Assembly: GCA_030692905.1 (NCBI GenBank)
Contig: JAUYBT010000040.1
Coordinates: 1 to 18,631 of the forward strand
Length of the DNA stretch: 18,631 nucleotides
Reading direction: 5' to 3'
Source: Bacteroidales bacterium
GTDB lineage: Bacteria; Bacteroidota; Bacteroidia; Bacteroidales; VadinHA17
Within the stretch, counting starts at the first letter, position 1, and each line of letters starts with the position of its first letter. Positions 7,184 to 14,309 of this stretch are shown here, piece by piece. The notes beneath the pieces are model-generated. The model was not told where the DNA came from. It ran no database searches and saw only the letters and a list, made by a program, of their open reading frames with translations. The translations under genes and the position numbers were made by a program.

Positions 7184-8500
7184 TTATTCCACTATCACCA
7201 CAATAATATCCATAACATTGGTCATGGTGGGACCGGTAATAATCTGGCCGCCTGCTTTCTTAAAGAAATGGTATGAATCGAAATCTCTGATGTATTTTGC
7301 AGGATCAATGTTTTTCGACAATGCGCCGGTGACGGTATCCGAATCAACAACAGCTCCGGCAGCACTTGTTGGCCCATCGGTACCATCTGTTCCCGCCGAA
7401 AGGATTGTTATACCCTGATGGTTTTCAAGCATAATGGCTGACAACAATGCTAAATGCTGGTTTCTTCCACCGAGTCCCCTACCTGTCATTTTAACTGTTG
7501 TCTCTCCCCCGAACAAAAGGCAGACCGGTTTCATCTCATTTTTGTCAACTTTAAATTTTAATGATGTTTCCACGATGTATTCTGCAACTGAGCTAGTGTC
7601 GCCTTGCAGTTGATCGTCAATTATAACTGCGTTAATATTAAACTCTGATGCTTTCTGTTTCGCAGCCTCAAGTGCCAGTCTGTTAGAACCAATTAAGAGG
7701 TTGTAGCTCTTCTCAAAAATAAGATCCCCCGGTTTTGGTGTTTCAGGTCTCTTTCCGGCTGCTCCTTCCTTCAAATATTTCAGAATTCCAACAGGCACAG
7801 ATGCTGTTAAATCATATTTATCCAGAACATCCAGTGCCTGTTTGTAAGTTGTGGGGTCAGGAGCTGTTGGTCCGGATGCAATTACATCCAACGGGTCACC
7901 TGGTACATCAGATAAAATAAGACTTACCAGGATAGCCGGACAAACGGCCCTGGCAAGCTGACCTCCCTTAACTATTGACAAATGTTTGCGCACTGCATTA
8001 ATCTCTTTAATACAGGCTCCGCTATTAATCAGTAGATCATTAAGTTTAATCATCTCTTCAGGAGAAGAGCCTTCGGGAAAATCTGGAAGAAGTGCTGAGC
8101 CGCCACCAGATAGAACGCATACTACAAGGTCATTCCCTTTGGCCATGCCAGCAATTTCCATTATTGCCATGGTTGCTTTGAATCCGTTTGAATCCGGGAC
8201 AGGATGGCCGGCTTCCGTAACCCTGATATATTTCAATTTAGAGGAATGGCCATATTTAACTACAATATGTCCTTCAGTAATCCGGCTGTCAAGTATCTTT
8301 TCTACCTCAACAGCCATCATGGCACTTGCTTTGCCTGCACCGATAACGTATATATTATCAATTAATTCAAGAGAGAAGTTCAGATGGCCTATTACCAGGC
8401 AATTATCCCTCAAGGCCATCTCTTTGGTTATCAGCCTTTCAGGAAGAACACTTTCTACTCCTGCCAGAAAAATCTGTTCAGCTATTGTTCTGCAATTCAT
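7184..8500 (-). CDS. Glycerate 2-kinase, DUF4147/MOFRL family (GckA/TtuD type)
   Basis: The 438-residue protein matches the class II glycerate kinase family. The N-terminal DUF4147 domain has IGAGKASAMM (K57), KYGHSS, EAGHPVPD, the LSGGGSALL loop (130-138) and SDVPGDPLDVIASGPT (197-212). The C-terminal MOFRL domain has FGGETTVKMTGRGLGGRNQ and SAGTDGTDGPT. Lys, Asp and Arg at the equivalents of K57, D198 and R345 are the residues implicated in catalysis in the Thermotoga enzyme. It phosphorylates D-glycerate to 2-phosphoglycerate with ATP in the cytosol, feeding glycolysis. The gene lies between a GntP-type permease (49 bp upstream) and the SUOX-fold gene (22 bp downstream) in one apparent operon. 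Glycerate import by that permease is a natural inference. The ATG at 8500 has no Shine-Dalgarno sequence, like its neighbours. Confidence 0.93.
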   Translation of the reverse strand: MNCRTIAEQIFLAGVESVLPERLITKEMALRDNCLVIGHLNFSLELIDNIYVIGAGKASAMMAVEVEKILDSRITEGHIVVKYGHSSKLKYIRVTEAGHPVPDSNGFKATMAIMEIAGMAKGNDLVVCVLSGGGSALLPDFPEGSSPEEMIKLNDLLINSGACIKEINAVRKHLSIVKGGQLARAVCPAILVSLILSDVPGDPLDVIASGPTAPDPTTYKQALDVLDKYDLTASVPVGILKYLKEGAAGKRPETPKPGDLIFEKSYNLLIGSNRLALEAAKQKASEFNINAVIIDDQLQGDTSSVAEYIVETSLKFKVDKNEMKPVCLLFGGETTVKMTGRGLGGRNQHLALLSAIMLENHQGITILSAGTDGTDGPTSAAGAVVDSDTVTGALSKNIDPAKYIRDFDSYHFFKKAGGQIITGPTMTNVMDIIVVIVE

Positions 8501-8549
8501 TCTGTTCGTTTTAAACCTAATAGCAGGGATTGATCATAAAACAGACCCA

Positions 8550-9881
8550 TTATAAAACAATGAGTGAAGTAATCCAGACACAGGCAAATACAACTATTCC
8601 CATTAAAATAGTCGAGGATGAATAGACTTTCAGTGTTGTATCCGGTTCGATATCAGAAAAATTGGAAATAACCCAGAAGTATGAATCATTGGCATGTGAA
8701 ACAATCATTGAGCCTGCTCCCATCGAAAGCATGACAAGTAACCTGCCCCACTCTGAATCGAGACCAAGCATTGATAACATGGGTGCAACAAAGGATGCTG
8801 TTGTGATTATTGCCACAGTTGAAGAGCCCTGTGCTGTTTTCATAACAGCAGCAATAAGGAACGGAACCACAAGGCCAATACTCGTTCCTGCAAGGAGCTT
8901 ACCCATTGCTTCGCCGGTACCAGTTGCTTTGATCACCATTCCAAACATGCCACCAGCAGCAGTGACAATCAGTATAGGCCCGGCTTTTTCGATTGCTTCC
9001 GAAAAAACGGCATTCATCGATGCAATTGTTTTATCTTTTATTAAGAACATGGCCAGTACAACACCTATTGATAAAGCAAATATTGGTTCACCGGGGAAAA
9101 AGAATATTTTGGAGATAAGACTTTGTCCACCTTTGTCTATAAGACTAAACAACGATCTGAATGTTATAAGCAACAGTGGAACAACTATAGGAAGGAATGA
9201 AAGAAAAGCTGAAGGAAGATTATCATGTGTTAACTGTGTGTCAACCTCAACCTCTTTCGCAGATGGATAGTTTTTCCCTTTTGTCATCCATCTGCTCCAG
9301 TAATATGCAGCCAGTGAGCCGGGGATTGCGAATATTGTTCCGATAATTATCAGGTACCCGATATTTACCTTAATCAGCCCTGCTGCAGCCAGCGCCCCGG
9401 GGTGAGGTGGTATAAGACAATGAACCGAATATAACGAGGTTGCAAGCACTGTTGCCATAAATGGCATTGCCAGTTTTGATTTTGAACTGAATGACTTTGC
9501 CAGTCCGCTTAAAATTATGAATCCTGAATCGCAAAATATTGGTAATCCGGTGATAAACCCGGTAATACCAAGTGCCGGAGCACTCCTGTTTTCTCCTGTT
9601 TTTGAAAGAATATACCTGGCAATACTGAGTGTTCCGCCTGTCTTATCGAGAGTAATACCAATAATTGCACCGAGGATTATCAGGAATCCGATTGAGGCCA
9701 TCGTGTTGCCAAATCCTTCTTTAATAGTACTTACGATCGTGCTTGCAGGAAGGGTAGTAAATGCCAGAAAAAGTGAAACAATGAAGAGAGCAATAAATGC
9801 TTTTAATTTCAACCTTGAGGTAAGGATAATTATAGAGATTATGCTTATACAGACCAGAGTTGATGTCAGTAAAACGCTCAT
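8550..9881 (-). CDS. GntP-family proton symporter (copy 2), likely glycerate or related acid permease
   Basis: This 443-residue integral membrane protein has about 12-14 predicted segments. Family motifs are PIFCDSGF (D118), VHCLIPPHPGALAAAG (153-168) and GSMIVSHANDSYFW near the C-terminus. It is clearly a distant paralogue of GntP-1: the motif order matches, but most residues differ, including PPHPGA here against PPHPAP there. The gene starts 9 bp after the stop of the SpmA-SpmB-like gene and ends 49 bp before the glycerate kinase start, so cotranscription is likely. Next to a glycerate kinase, the best guess is uptake of D-glycerate or an acid degraded to it. Family assignment is secure; substrate is inferred. 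Confidence 0.9.
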   Translation of the reverse strand: MSVLLTSTLVCISIISIIILTSRLKLKAFIALFIVSLFLAFTTLPASTIVSTIKEGFGNTMASIGFLIILGAIIGITLDKTGGTLSIARYILSKTGENRSAPALGITGFITGLPIFCDSGFIILSGLAKSFSSKSKLAMPFMATVLATSLYSVHCLIPPHPGALAAAGLIKVNIGYLIIIGTIFAIPGSLAAYYWSRWMTKGKNYPSAKEVEVDTQLTHDNLPSAFLSFLPIVVPLLLITFRSLFSLIDKGGQSLISKIFFFPGEPIFALSIGVVLAMFLIKDKTIASMNAVFSEAIEKAGPILIVTAAGGMFGMVIKATGTGEAMGKLLAGTSIGLVVPFLIAAVMKTAQGSSTVAIITTASFVAPMLSMLGLDSEWGRLLVMLSMGAGSMIVSHANDSYFWVISNFSDIEPDTTLKVYSSSTILMGIVVFACVWITSLIVL

Positions 9882-9890
9882 AGAGAAGGT

Positions 9891-11123
9891 TTAAGTAAAG
9901 AAGAGATATGCAACAAATATTGCAGTGGTAAAGCCGGCAAGATCAGCAAGTAAGCCGCATCCTATTGAATATCTTGTATTTTTAATACCTACCGAACCGA
10001 AATATACAGCAACAATATAGAATGTTGTATCGGTAGTTCCCTGCATGGTACATGCCAGTCGTCCGATGAACGAATCGGCTCCATAGGTAGTCATGGCATC
10101 AATCATAAGTCCGCGAGCGCCGCTTCCGGAAAGTGGTTTCATGAATGCAACAGGCAGCGCTGCTGTGAATTGAGTATCAACGCCCAGCCAGGCAAAAAAC
10201 ATGGCAATGCCGGTGATAATAAAATCCATCGCTCCCGAGGCTCTGAAAATACCGATTGCCACCAGTATAGCAACCAGGAATGGAATGATTTTAATGGCGA
10301 TATTAAATCCCTCTTTTGCTCCTTCAACAAAAGCATCATAAACATTTACCTTTTTTATAAATGCCAGGACGATAAAAAGTACAATAATCGACATGAGAAT
10401 GAAATTTGCTGCAAAGGTGGAAATCGTCGAGATCTGCTCCTTTGGAAGCCCGCTGAAATAGATTATTATACCGGCAATTATTGCTGTCAGTCCGCCAAGG
10501 TAAGCCAGGATTACTTTATCGAACAAATTTATTTTCTGAATTATAGCAACACTAACCATCCCTGTAAGGGAGGCAGCAAAAGTTGAAATCAGTATTGGAA
10601 TAAAAATATCAGCCGGATTAACTGCGCCAAGCTGGGTACGGTAAACAATTATGCTGACAGGAATAATTGTAAGACCGGCAGCATTAATAACCAGGAACAT
10701 AATCTGGGCATTGGAGGCAGACTCTTTATCCGGATTAACCTCATGCATCTCTTTCATCGCCTTAAGTCCTACGGGAGTAGCGGCATTATCGAGCCCAAGC
10801 ATATTAGCTGATATGTTCAGCATTATGGAACCATAAGCCGGATGACCTTTTGGAAGTCCGGGAAAAAGTTTTTCAAAAAGAGGACCAATAAGTCTGCCAA
10901 GGATGGCCACTACTCCCCCTTTCTCTCCCACTTTCAGCAGCCCCATCCAGAGGGTGAGGGCCCCTGTTAATCCGAGTGATATTTCAAAACCGGTTTTGGC
11001 GTTTGAAAAAACTGAATTAACCAGCTCATTAAATATCTGTGTATTACCTGCAAAGATCAATTGTCCGAGAGCAACAATGAATCCGATGAGGAAGAATGCG
11101 ATCCAGATATAGTTTAGTGCCAT
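9891..11123 (-). CDS. Fused SpmA-SpmB-like membrane protein (nucleoside-recognition 'Gate' domains)
   Basis: The 410-residue polytopic protein joins two proteins that are separate in endospore formers. Residues 1 to about 200 match SpmA, with SANMLGLDNAATPVGLKAMKEM at 105-126. Residues about 230-410 match SpmB, with PLSGSGARGLMIDAM at 330-344 and CTMQGTTDTTFYIVAVYFGSVG near 358-379. Both halves carry the 'nucleoside recognition' Gate domain found in some transporters. In Bacillus the pair affects spore-core dehydration, but the other genes here give no sign of sporulation, so a transport role is likelier. It is the first gene of the operon with GntP-2 (9 bp gap) and glycerate kinase. The gap to the divergent aldolase gene is 211 bp, with two octamer arrays. 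The transported solute, if any, is unknown. Confidence 0.85.
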   Translation of the reverse strand: MALNYIWIAFFLIGFIVALGQLIFAGNTQIFNELVNSVFSNAKTGFEISLGLTGALTLWMGLLKVGEKGGVVAILGRLIGPLFEKLFPGLPKGHPAYGSIMLNISANMLGLDNAATPVGLKAMKEMHEVNPDKESASNAQIMFLVINAAGLTIIPVSIIVYRTQLGAVNPADIFIPILISTFAASLTGMVSVAIIQKINLFDKVILAYLGGLTAIIAGIIIYFSGLPKEQISTISTFAANFILMSIIVLFIVLAFIKKVNVYDAFVEGAKEGFNIAIKIIPFLVAILVAIGIFRASGAMDFIITGIAMFFAWLGVDTQFTAALPVAFMKPLSGSGARGLMIDAMTTYGADSFIGRLACTMQGTTDTTFYIVAVYFGSVGIKNTRYSIGCGLLADLAGFTTAIFVAYLFFT

Positions 11124-11186
11124 GCCGATAGATTGAGTTGCTAAGATAGAAAGATATTTAGAAAGAGAATTATTGTTTATTAATAT

Positions 11187-11216
11187 GTTATTGGGTTATT
11201 GGGTTATTGGGTTATT
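11187..11216. repeat. Short tandem array, 3.75 perfect copies of an 8-bp unit (GTTATTGG)
   Basis: GTTATTGG occurs at 11187-11194, 11195-11202 and 11203-11210, with a partial GTTATT at 11211-11216. It lies between the divergent SpmA-SpmB-like and eda genes. GGTTATTA at 11210-11217 could pair with TAATAACC at 11256-11263, beyond the second array. Confidence 0.93.
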
Positions 11217-11226
11217 AAACCAAAGA

Positions 11227-11250
11227 CAACTTAACAACTTAACAACTTAA
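11227..11250. repeat. Short tandem array, three perfect copies of an 8-bp unit (CAACTTAA)
   Basis: CAACTTAA occurs three times without gap at 11227-11234, 11235-11242 and 11243-11250. It starts 10 nt after the GTTATTGG array and ends 36 bp before the eda -33 element. Confidence 0.93.
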
Positions 11251-11286
11251 TAACATAATAACCAGATAAAGTCATCATAATAGCAC

Positions 11287-11317
11287 TTTGCATTTTACCC
11301 TATTTTAGATATATTTG
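11287..11317 (+). promoter_or_regulatory. Bacteroidota-type promoter of eda (TTTG, 19 bp, TATATTTG)
   Basis: A TTTG -33 element (11287-11290) is followed after 19 bp by TATATTTG (11310-11317), a perfect match to TAnnTTTG. Both sequence and spacing fit the known primary-sigma promoter of this phylum. Transcription should begin about 5-8 nt downstream, leaving a short leader before the ATG at 11335. The possible GTG start at 11317 would lie inside the -7 box and is excluded if the promoter is real. Confidence 0.8.
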
Positions 11318-11334
11318 TGAAAAAGATAAAAATT

Positions 11335-12009
11335 ATGGCACGATTTACCAGAATAGATGTTATACTAAAGATGCGGGAAGCAGGTATTGTTCCTGTATTC
11401 TATCATAAAGATGCGGAAGTATGCAGGAATGTGATTAAAGCCTGTTTTGACGGTGGTATTAAAGTATTTGAGTTCACCAATCGAGGTGATTATGCACATG
11501 AATTATTCAGCGAGCTTAATAAATGGGCTGAGAAAGAGGTTCCTGCATTGGTGATGGGCGCAGGATCGGTAGTTGATGCAGGAACTGCTTCACTTTATAT
11601 TCAGCTTGGAGCAAATTTTATAGTCTCTCCGGTACTGAATCCTGAAATGGCAAAAGTTTGTAACCGTAGAAAAATTCTGTGGTCGCCCGGCTGTGGATCT
11701 CTGTCGGAAATCAGCTACGCCGAAGAGCTTGGAGCTGAGATTGTTAAAATATTCCCCGGCTCATCAGTCGGAGGTCCGGATTTTGTGAAGTCAATAAAAG
11801 GGCCTTGCCCCTGGACAAGCATCATGCCTACAGGAGGTGTTGAACCAACAGTTGAAAATTTACGTGAGTGGTTTGAAGCAGGTGTTACCTGTGTTGGTAT
11901 CGGTTCAAATCTTATCACAAAAGAACTGATACAGAAAAAAGACTGGGAAGGACTTACCAAAAGAATTGCCGGAGCAGTTAAGGTGGCAAGGATGTTTCAG
12001 ATAGTGTAA
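11335..12009 (+). CDS. eda: 2-dehydro-3-deoxy-phosphogluconate (KDPG) aldolase
   Basis: From the ATG at 11335 the enzyme has 224 residues and forms a class I TIM-barrel aldolase. Residues equivalent to those of E. coli Eda are present: E46 (FEFTNRG), R50, Schiff-base K138 (VKIFPG), T166 in MPTGG, and S191 in GIGSN, which helps bind phosphate. It cleaves KDPG to pyruvate and glyceraldehyde 3-phosphate in the cytosol. The retained Ser favours a phosphorylated substrate, though KHG or KDPGal activity is possible. A GTG 18 bp upstream is in frame but overlaps the promoter's -7 box, so the ATG is preferred. The gene stands alone on the plus strand, divergent from the sugar-acid operon. No KDG kinase or sugar-acid dehydratase is in the window, so its pathway is completed elsewhere. 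Confidence 0.92.
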   Translation: MARFTRIDVILKMREAGIVPVFYHKDAEVCRNVIKACFDGGIKVFEFTNRGDYAHELFSELNKWAEKEVPALVMGAGSVVDAGTASLYIQLGANFIVSPVLNPEMAKVCNRRKILWSPGCGSLSEISYAEELGAEIVKIFPGSSVGGPDFVKSIKGPCPWTSIMPTGGVEPTVENLREWFEAGVTCVGIGSNLITKELIQKKDWEGLTKRIAGAVKVARMFQIV

Positions 12010-12016
12010 ACTCATT

Positions 12017-12055
12017 AACCGCAAAGATGCGCCTCTTAACGCGCTTTGCCGTTAA
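12017..12055. other. Imperfect hairpin with two alternative pairings downstream of eda
   Basis: AACCGCAAAGATGCGC (12017-12032) can pair imperfectly with GCGCTTTGCCGTT (12041-12053) across an 8-nt loop. A nested alternative pairs TTAACG (12036-12041) perfectly with CGTTAA (12050-12055). It starts 7 bp after the eda stop. No T-run follows on the plus strand, so it is a weak intrinsic terminator at best. The ACCGCAAAG...GC wording resembles dispersed intergenic repeats in Bacteroidota genomes. Confidence 0.5.
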
Positions 12056-12112
12056 AAAGATCCCAAAACCAATACTAATTTTTAAATCAGATAACTTTAA
12101 AATATCAATCCA

Positions 12113-12772
12113 ATGAAAAATCGACTATTTTACTGTTTAGTTATTCTTTTTTTGAATACCTTTTTATTACCGATGAGTATCCAGGCTCAGGATATTTCTC
12201 TTCCGGCTCCTGATAAGACCGGAGGCAAGCCGCTGATGCAGGCACTGAATGAAAGGCAATCGATCAGAACATTTACAAAAGATACCCTGACACAACAGCA
12301 GCTTTCTGATCTTTTATGGGCAGGCTGGGGTATTAACAGGGCTGATCTTAAAAAAAGAACTGCTCCCTCAGCAAGAAATGTTCAGGAGATTGATGTATAT
12401 GTCGCACTTCCTTCGGGGCTGTATTTTTACATTGCTGAATCTCATACCCTGAAGCAGATTAACAACAAAGACCTCAGGAAATTAAGCGGTACACAGGATT
12501 TTGTTGCCGAAGCAGCATTAAACCTGGTGTATGTTGCCGATTTGGGTAAATTAGGGAAAAAAGAGGGTGATGAGATAAAAGATTCTGATCTCCTTTCCTC
12601 GTATGCCAATACCGCATTTATTGCACAGAACATCTATCTCTATTGTGCATCTGCTAATCTTGGATGTGTAATAAGAGGGATGGTCCCGAAAGAGCAACTC
12701 GCACCTGAGATGGGATTAAGATCAAATCAGCGGATAATACTTGCGCAGACTGTTGGAGTACCACAAAAATGA
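12113..12772 (+). CDS. Exported nitroreductase-family (SagB/ThcOx-like) flavoprotein
   Basis: The 219-residue protein begins with a Sec signal peptide: KNR, a hydrophobic core at about 5-20, and likely cleavage after SIQA at residue 25. The rest is a compact nitroreductase fold. RQSIRTF (48-54) and TAPSARNVQEIDVYV (83-97) are the usual FMN-binding segments, and the C-terminal half ends with the NLGCVIRGMVP and AQTVGVP motifs. Members of this subgroup are FMN oxidoreductases, mostly of unknown substrate. Export to the envelope is notable, because the fold needs FMN and a reductant there. It is monocistronic and downstream of eda with a 103 bp gap. A near-consensus TAACTTTA box lies at 12092-12099 but lacks a -33 element. 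It converges on the fucosidase gene. Confidence 0.85.
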   Translation: MKNRLFYCLVILFLNTFLLPMSIQAQDISLPAPDKTGGKPLMQALNERQSIRTFTKDTLTQQQLSDLLWAGWGINRADLKKRTAPSARNVQEIDVYVALPSGLYFYIAESHTLKQINNKDLRKLSGTQDFVAEAALNLVYVADLGKLGKKEGDEIKDSDLLSSYANTAFIAQNIYLYCASANLGCVIRGMVPKEQLAPEMGLRSNQRIILAQTVGVPQK

Positions 12773-12774
12773 TC

Positions 12775-12852
12775 TGCGACCGCTTCTATCACACCTGCAA
12801 ATTCATGTCCCGGAATCAGGGGTAATTTAGTACGTGGGTGGAACTCACCTTC
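12775..12852 (-). pseudogene. Relic (about 26 codons) of a second Zn-dependent alcohol dehydrogenase
   Basis: Read on the minus strand from 12852, the gap between the two flanking stop codons encodes, without a stop, a segment containing GEFHPRTKLPLIPGHEF and then AGVIEAV. This is the N-terminal catalytic-zinc region of medium-chain alcohol dehydrogenases (GHE motif). No start codon, no CGICGTD segment before it and no remainder after it are present. Beyond 12775 the frame runs into nonsense antisense to the nitroreductase 3' end; before 12852 it runs, out of frame, into the fucosidase C-terminus. It does not derive from the intact ADH at 5068-6099, which reads RRIPPMIMGHEASGVIVKTG at the same place. 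It is a fragment left by deletions on both sides. Confidence 0.85.
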
Positions 12853-14296
12853 ATTCCCCCGGCGCCCTATATAATTCAATATTAGAGATTACCGGACAGG
12901 CCTTTGATTTACTGATAGATACTTTAATTTTTGAGGTTTTCACAACAGGAAATTTCCGAATCACTTTGTGACCAATTGTAGTACCATCTATCAGAGGTTT
13001 CCATTCACTATTAATAAATGCTGATACCCTGAATTCCTGAACCCGCTGGCCCAGTTTAATGTATTCCTGAAGTATGATTCTGTTCACTTCCGTTTCTGCT
13101 CCAAGGTCGATAATTATATCACCGGCTGTCTGTGAATCATTTGTGGCCCAGTAAGTTTCCGGATTTCCGTCATTTACATTTGAAGCCTCATATCCTTTTC
13201 CTCTCCTGAATGTTGCAGATACTTCCCTCCCTTTTGCCATATCTGTTTTAAATTCCTTCTTCAGTAACTCCCTGAAATCCAGAAGAGACTTGACATCATT
13301 CTCATGCAGAAGACCTCTCCTGTCAGGAGGTACATTGAGAAGAAGATTACTGTTCCTACCAACTGATGAGTAATAGAGCTCCATAAGATTCTCTGGTGAT
13401 CTGACAAGCGAATCCTGGTTCTGGTGATAAAACCATCCCCTGCGTATCGAAACATCAACTTCAGCAGGTACCCAGTAGTTTCCATTTTCATGTCCTTCTC
13501 CAAGTATCTTTGCAAAGTCACCGCCCGGGTACATCTCATCTTTTTTAAGAAGAGACCAGTTCGTCAGGCTGCCCATACCACTTTCGTTGCCAACCCAGCG
13601 GATATCGGGTCCTGCATCACTGAACATTACAGCCATTGGTTGCAACTCCCTTACAATCGTATGAGTGTTTGCCCAGTTATAATAAGTTTTATTATCAATT
13701 TTTCTTTTCTCCCTTGCGCCTCCATAATATCCGTCACCGCCATTGGCACCGTCGAACCATACTTCGAAAACATCACCGTAATTTGTAAGAAGTTCATGAA
13801 GTTGATTCCGGTAGTAGGTTAAGTATTCAGGAGTACCATAAACTGAACTGTTACGGTCCCATGGCGACAGGTAGACTCCAAACTTCAGACCATATTCATC
13901 GCAGGCCTGACGGAGTTCCCTTAAAACATTACCCTTGCCATCTTTCCATGTTGAGTTTTTAACGGAATGATCTGTGAATTGAGATGGCCACAGGCAAAAA
14001 CCGTCGTGGTGTTTTGCTGTTATTATTATGCCTTTCATCCCGGCATCTCTGGCAACTTTCGCCCACTGCCTGCAATCGAGTTCCGAGGGATTGAAGACAG
14101 ACTCTTTTTCATCACCGTAACCCCACTCTTTATCTGTGAAAGTATTAACAGTAAAATGAACAAACATATAATACTCCATTTCGTGCCATACAAGCTGCCT
14201 TTCAGAGGGAACCGGACCAAATGGTTCAGGTGGCTTCACTTGAAAACAGGCAGAAAGAGAAATAATTGCAACTAACAGACAACAAATTCTTTTCAT
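12851..14296 (-). CDS. GH29 alpha-L-fucosidase lipoprotein with C-terminal discoidin (F5/8C) domain
   Basis: The 481-residue protein starts with a lipoprotein signal: a hydrophobic core then LSAC with C17 as the lipidated residue. It should be anchored in the envelope. The GH29 barrel (about 30-340) shows FVHFTVNTF, the substrate-binding AKHHDGFCLWPS (94-105) and the nucleophile region VWFDGANG with D182. GNESGMGS near 237-244 may hold the acid/base. Residues about 355-478 form an F5/8C/CBM32-like domain (VNDGNPETYWAT, IDLGAETEVNRI, ISNIELY). It hydrolyses terminal alpha-L-fucosides; the motif set resembles GH29 members acting on alpha-1,3/4 links, but linkage is unproven. It is the last gene of the minus-strand operon, 13 bp after the DUF1080 gene. 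Its stop codon overlaps the ADH relic. Confidence 0.92.
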   Translation of the reverse strand: MKRICCLLVAIISLSACFQVKPPEPFGPVPSERQLVWHEMEYYMFVHFTVNTFTDKEWGYGDEKESVFNPSELDCRQWAKVARDAGMKGIIITAKHHDGFCLWPSQFTDHSVKNSTWKDGKGNVLRELRQACDEYGLKFGVYLSPWDRNSSVYGTPEYLTYYRNQLHELLTNYGDVFEVWFDGANGGDGYYGGAREKRKIDNKTYYNWANTHTIVRELQPMAVMFSDAGPDIRWVGNESGMGSLTNWSLLKKDEMYPGGDFAKILGEGHENGNYWVPAEVDVSIRRGWFYHQNQDSLVRSPENLMELYYSSVGRNSNLLLNVPPDRRGLLHENDVKSLLDFRELLKKEFKTDMAKGREVSATFRRGKGYEASNVNDGNPETYWATNDSQTAGDIIIDLGAETEVNRIILQEYIKLGQRVQEFRVSAFINSEWKPLIDGTTIGHKVIRKFPVVKTSKIKVSISKSKACPVISNIELYRAPGE

Positions 14297-14309
14297 TGTT
14301 CGTGAAGCA

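Noticed and set aside
7986..9270. Long plus-strand reading frames opposite glycerate kinase and GntP-2 (189 and 202 codons)
   Set aside because: They are antisense to genes with clear family motifs, have no recognisable domains, and their composition reflects the complementary strand of membrane and kinase codons.
11317..11334. GTG start for eda giving six extra residues
   Set aside because: The GTG lies in the -7 promoter box, and the extra residues MKKIKI are not part of the aldolase fold; the ATG at 11335 fits the family start.
12017..12055. Hairpin after eda as a Rho-independent terminator
   Set aside because: The stem is interrupted and followed by an A-rich stretch rather than a T-run on the plus strand; on the minus strand no gene ends beside it.
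12092..12099. TAACTTTA as the nitroreductase promoter -7 box
   Set aside because: One mismatch to TAnnTTTG and no TTTG element about 19-21 bp upstream; such AT-rich matches are expected by chance, so it was not listed as a feature.
12775..12852. The ADH segment as a small functional gene
   Set aside because: It has no start codon, lacks both the cofactor domain and most zinc ligands, and is bounded by the stops of two other genes.
11335..14296. A complete L-fucose catabolic pathway from fucosidase plus aldolase
   Set aside because: No fucose isomerase, kinase, fuconate dehydratase or lactaldehyde enzyme is present, and the aldolase keeps KDPG-type residues, so linking the two would be unsupported.
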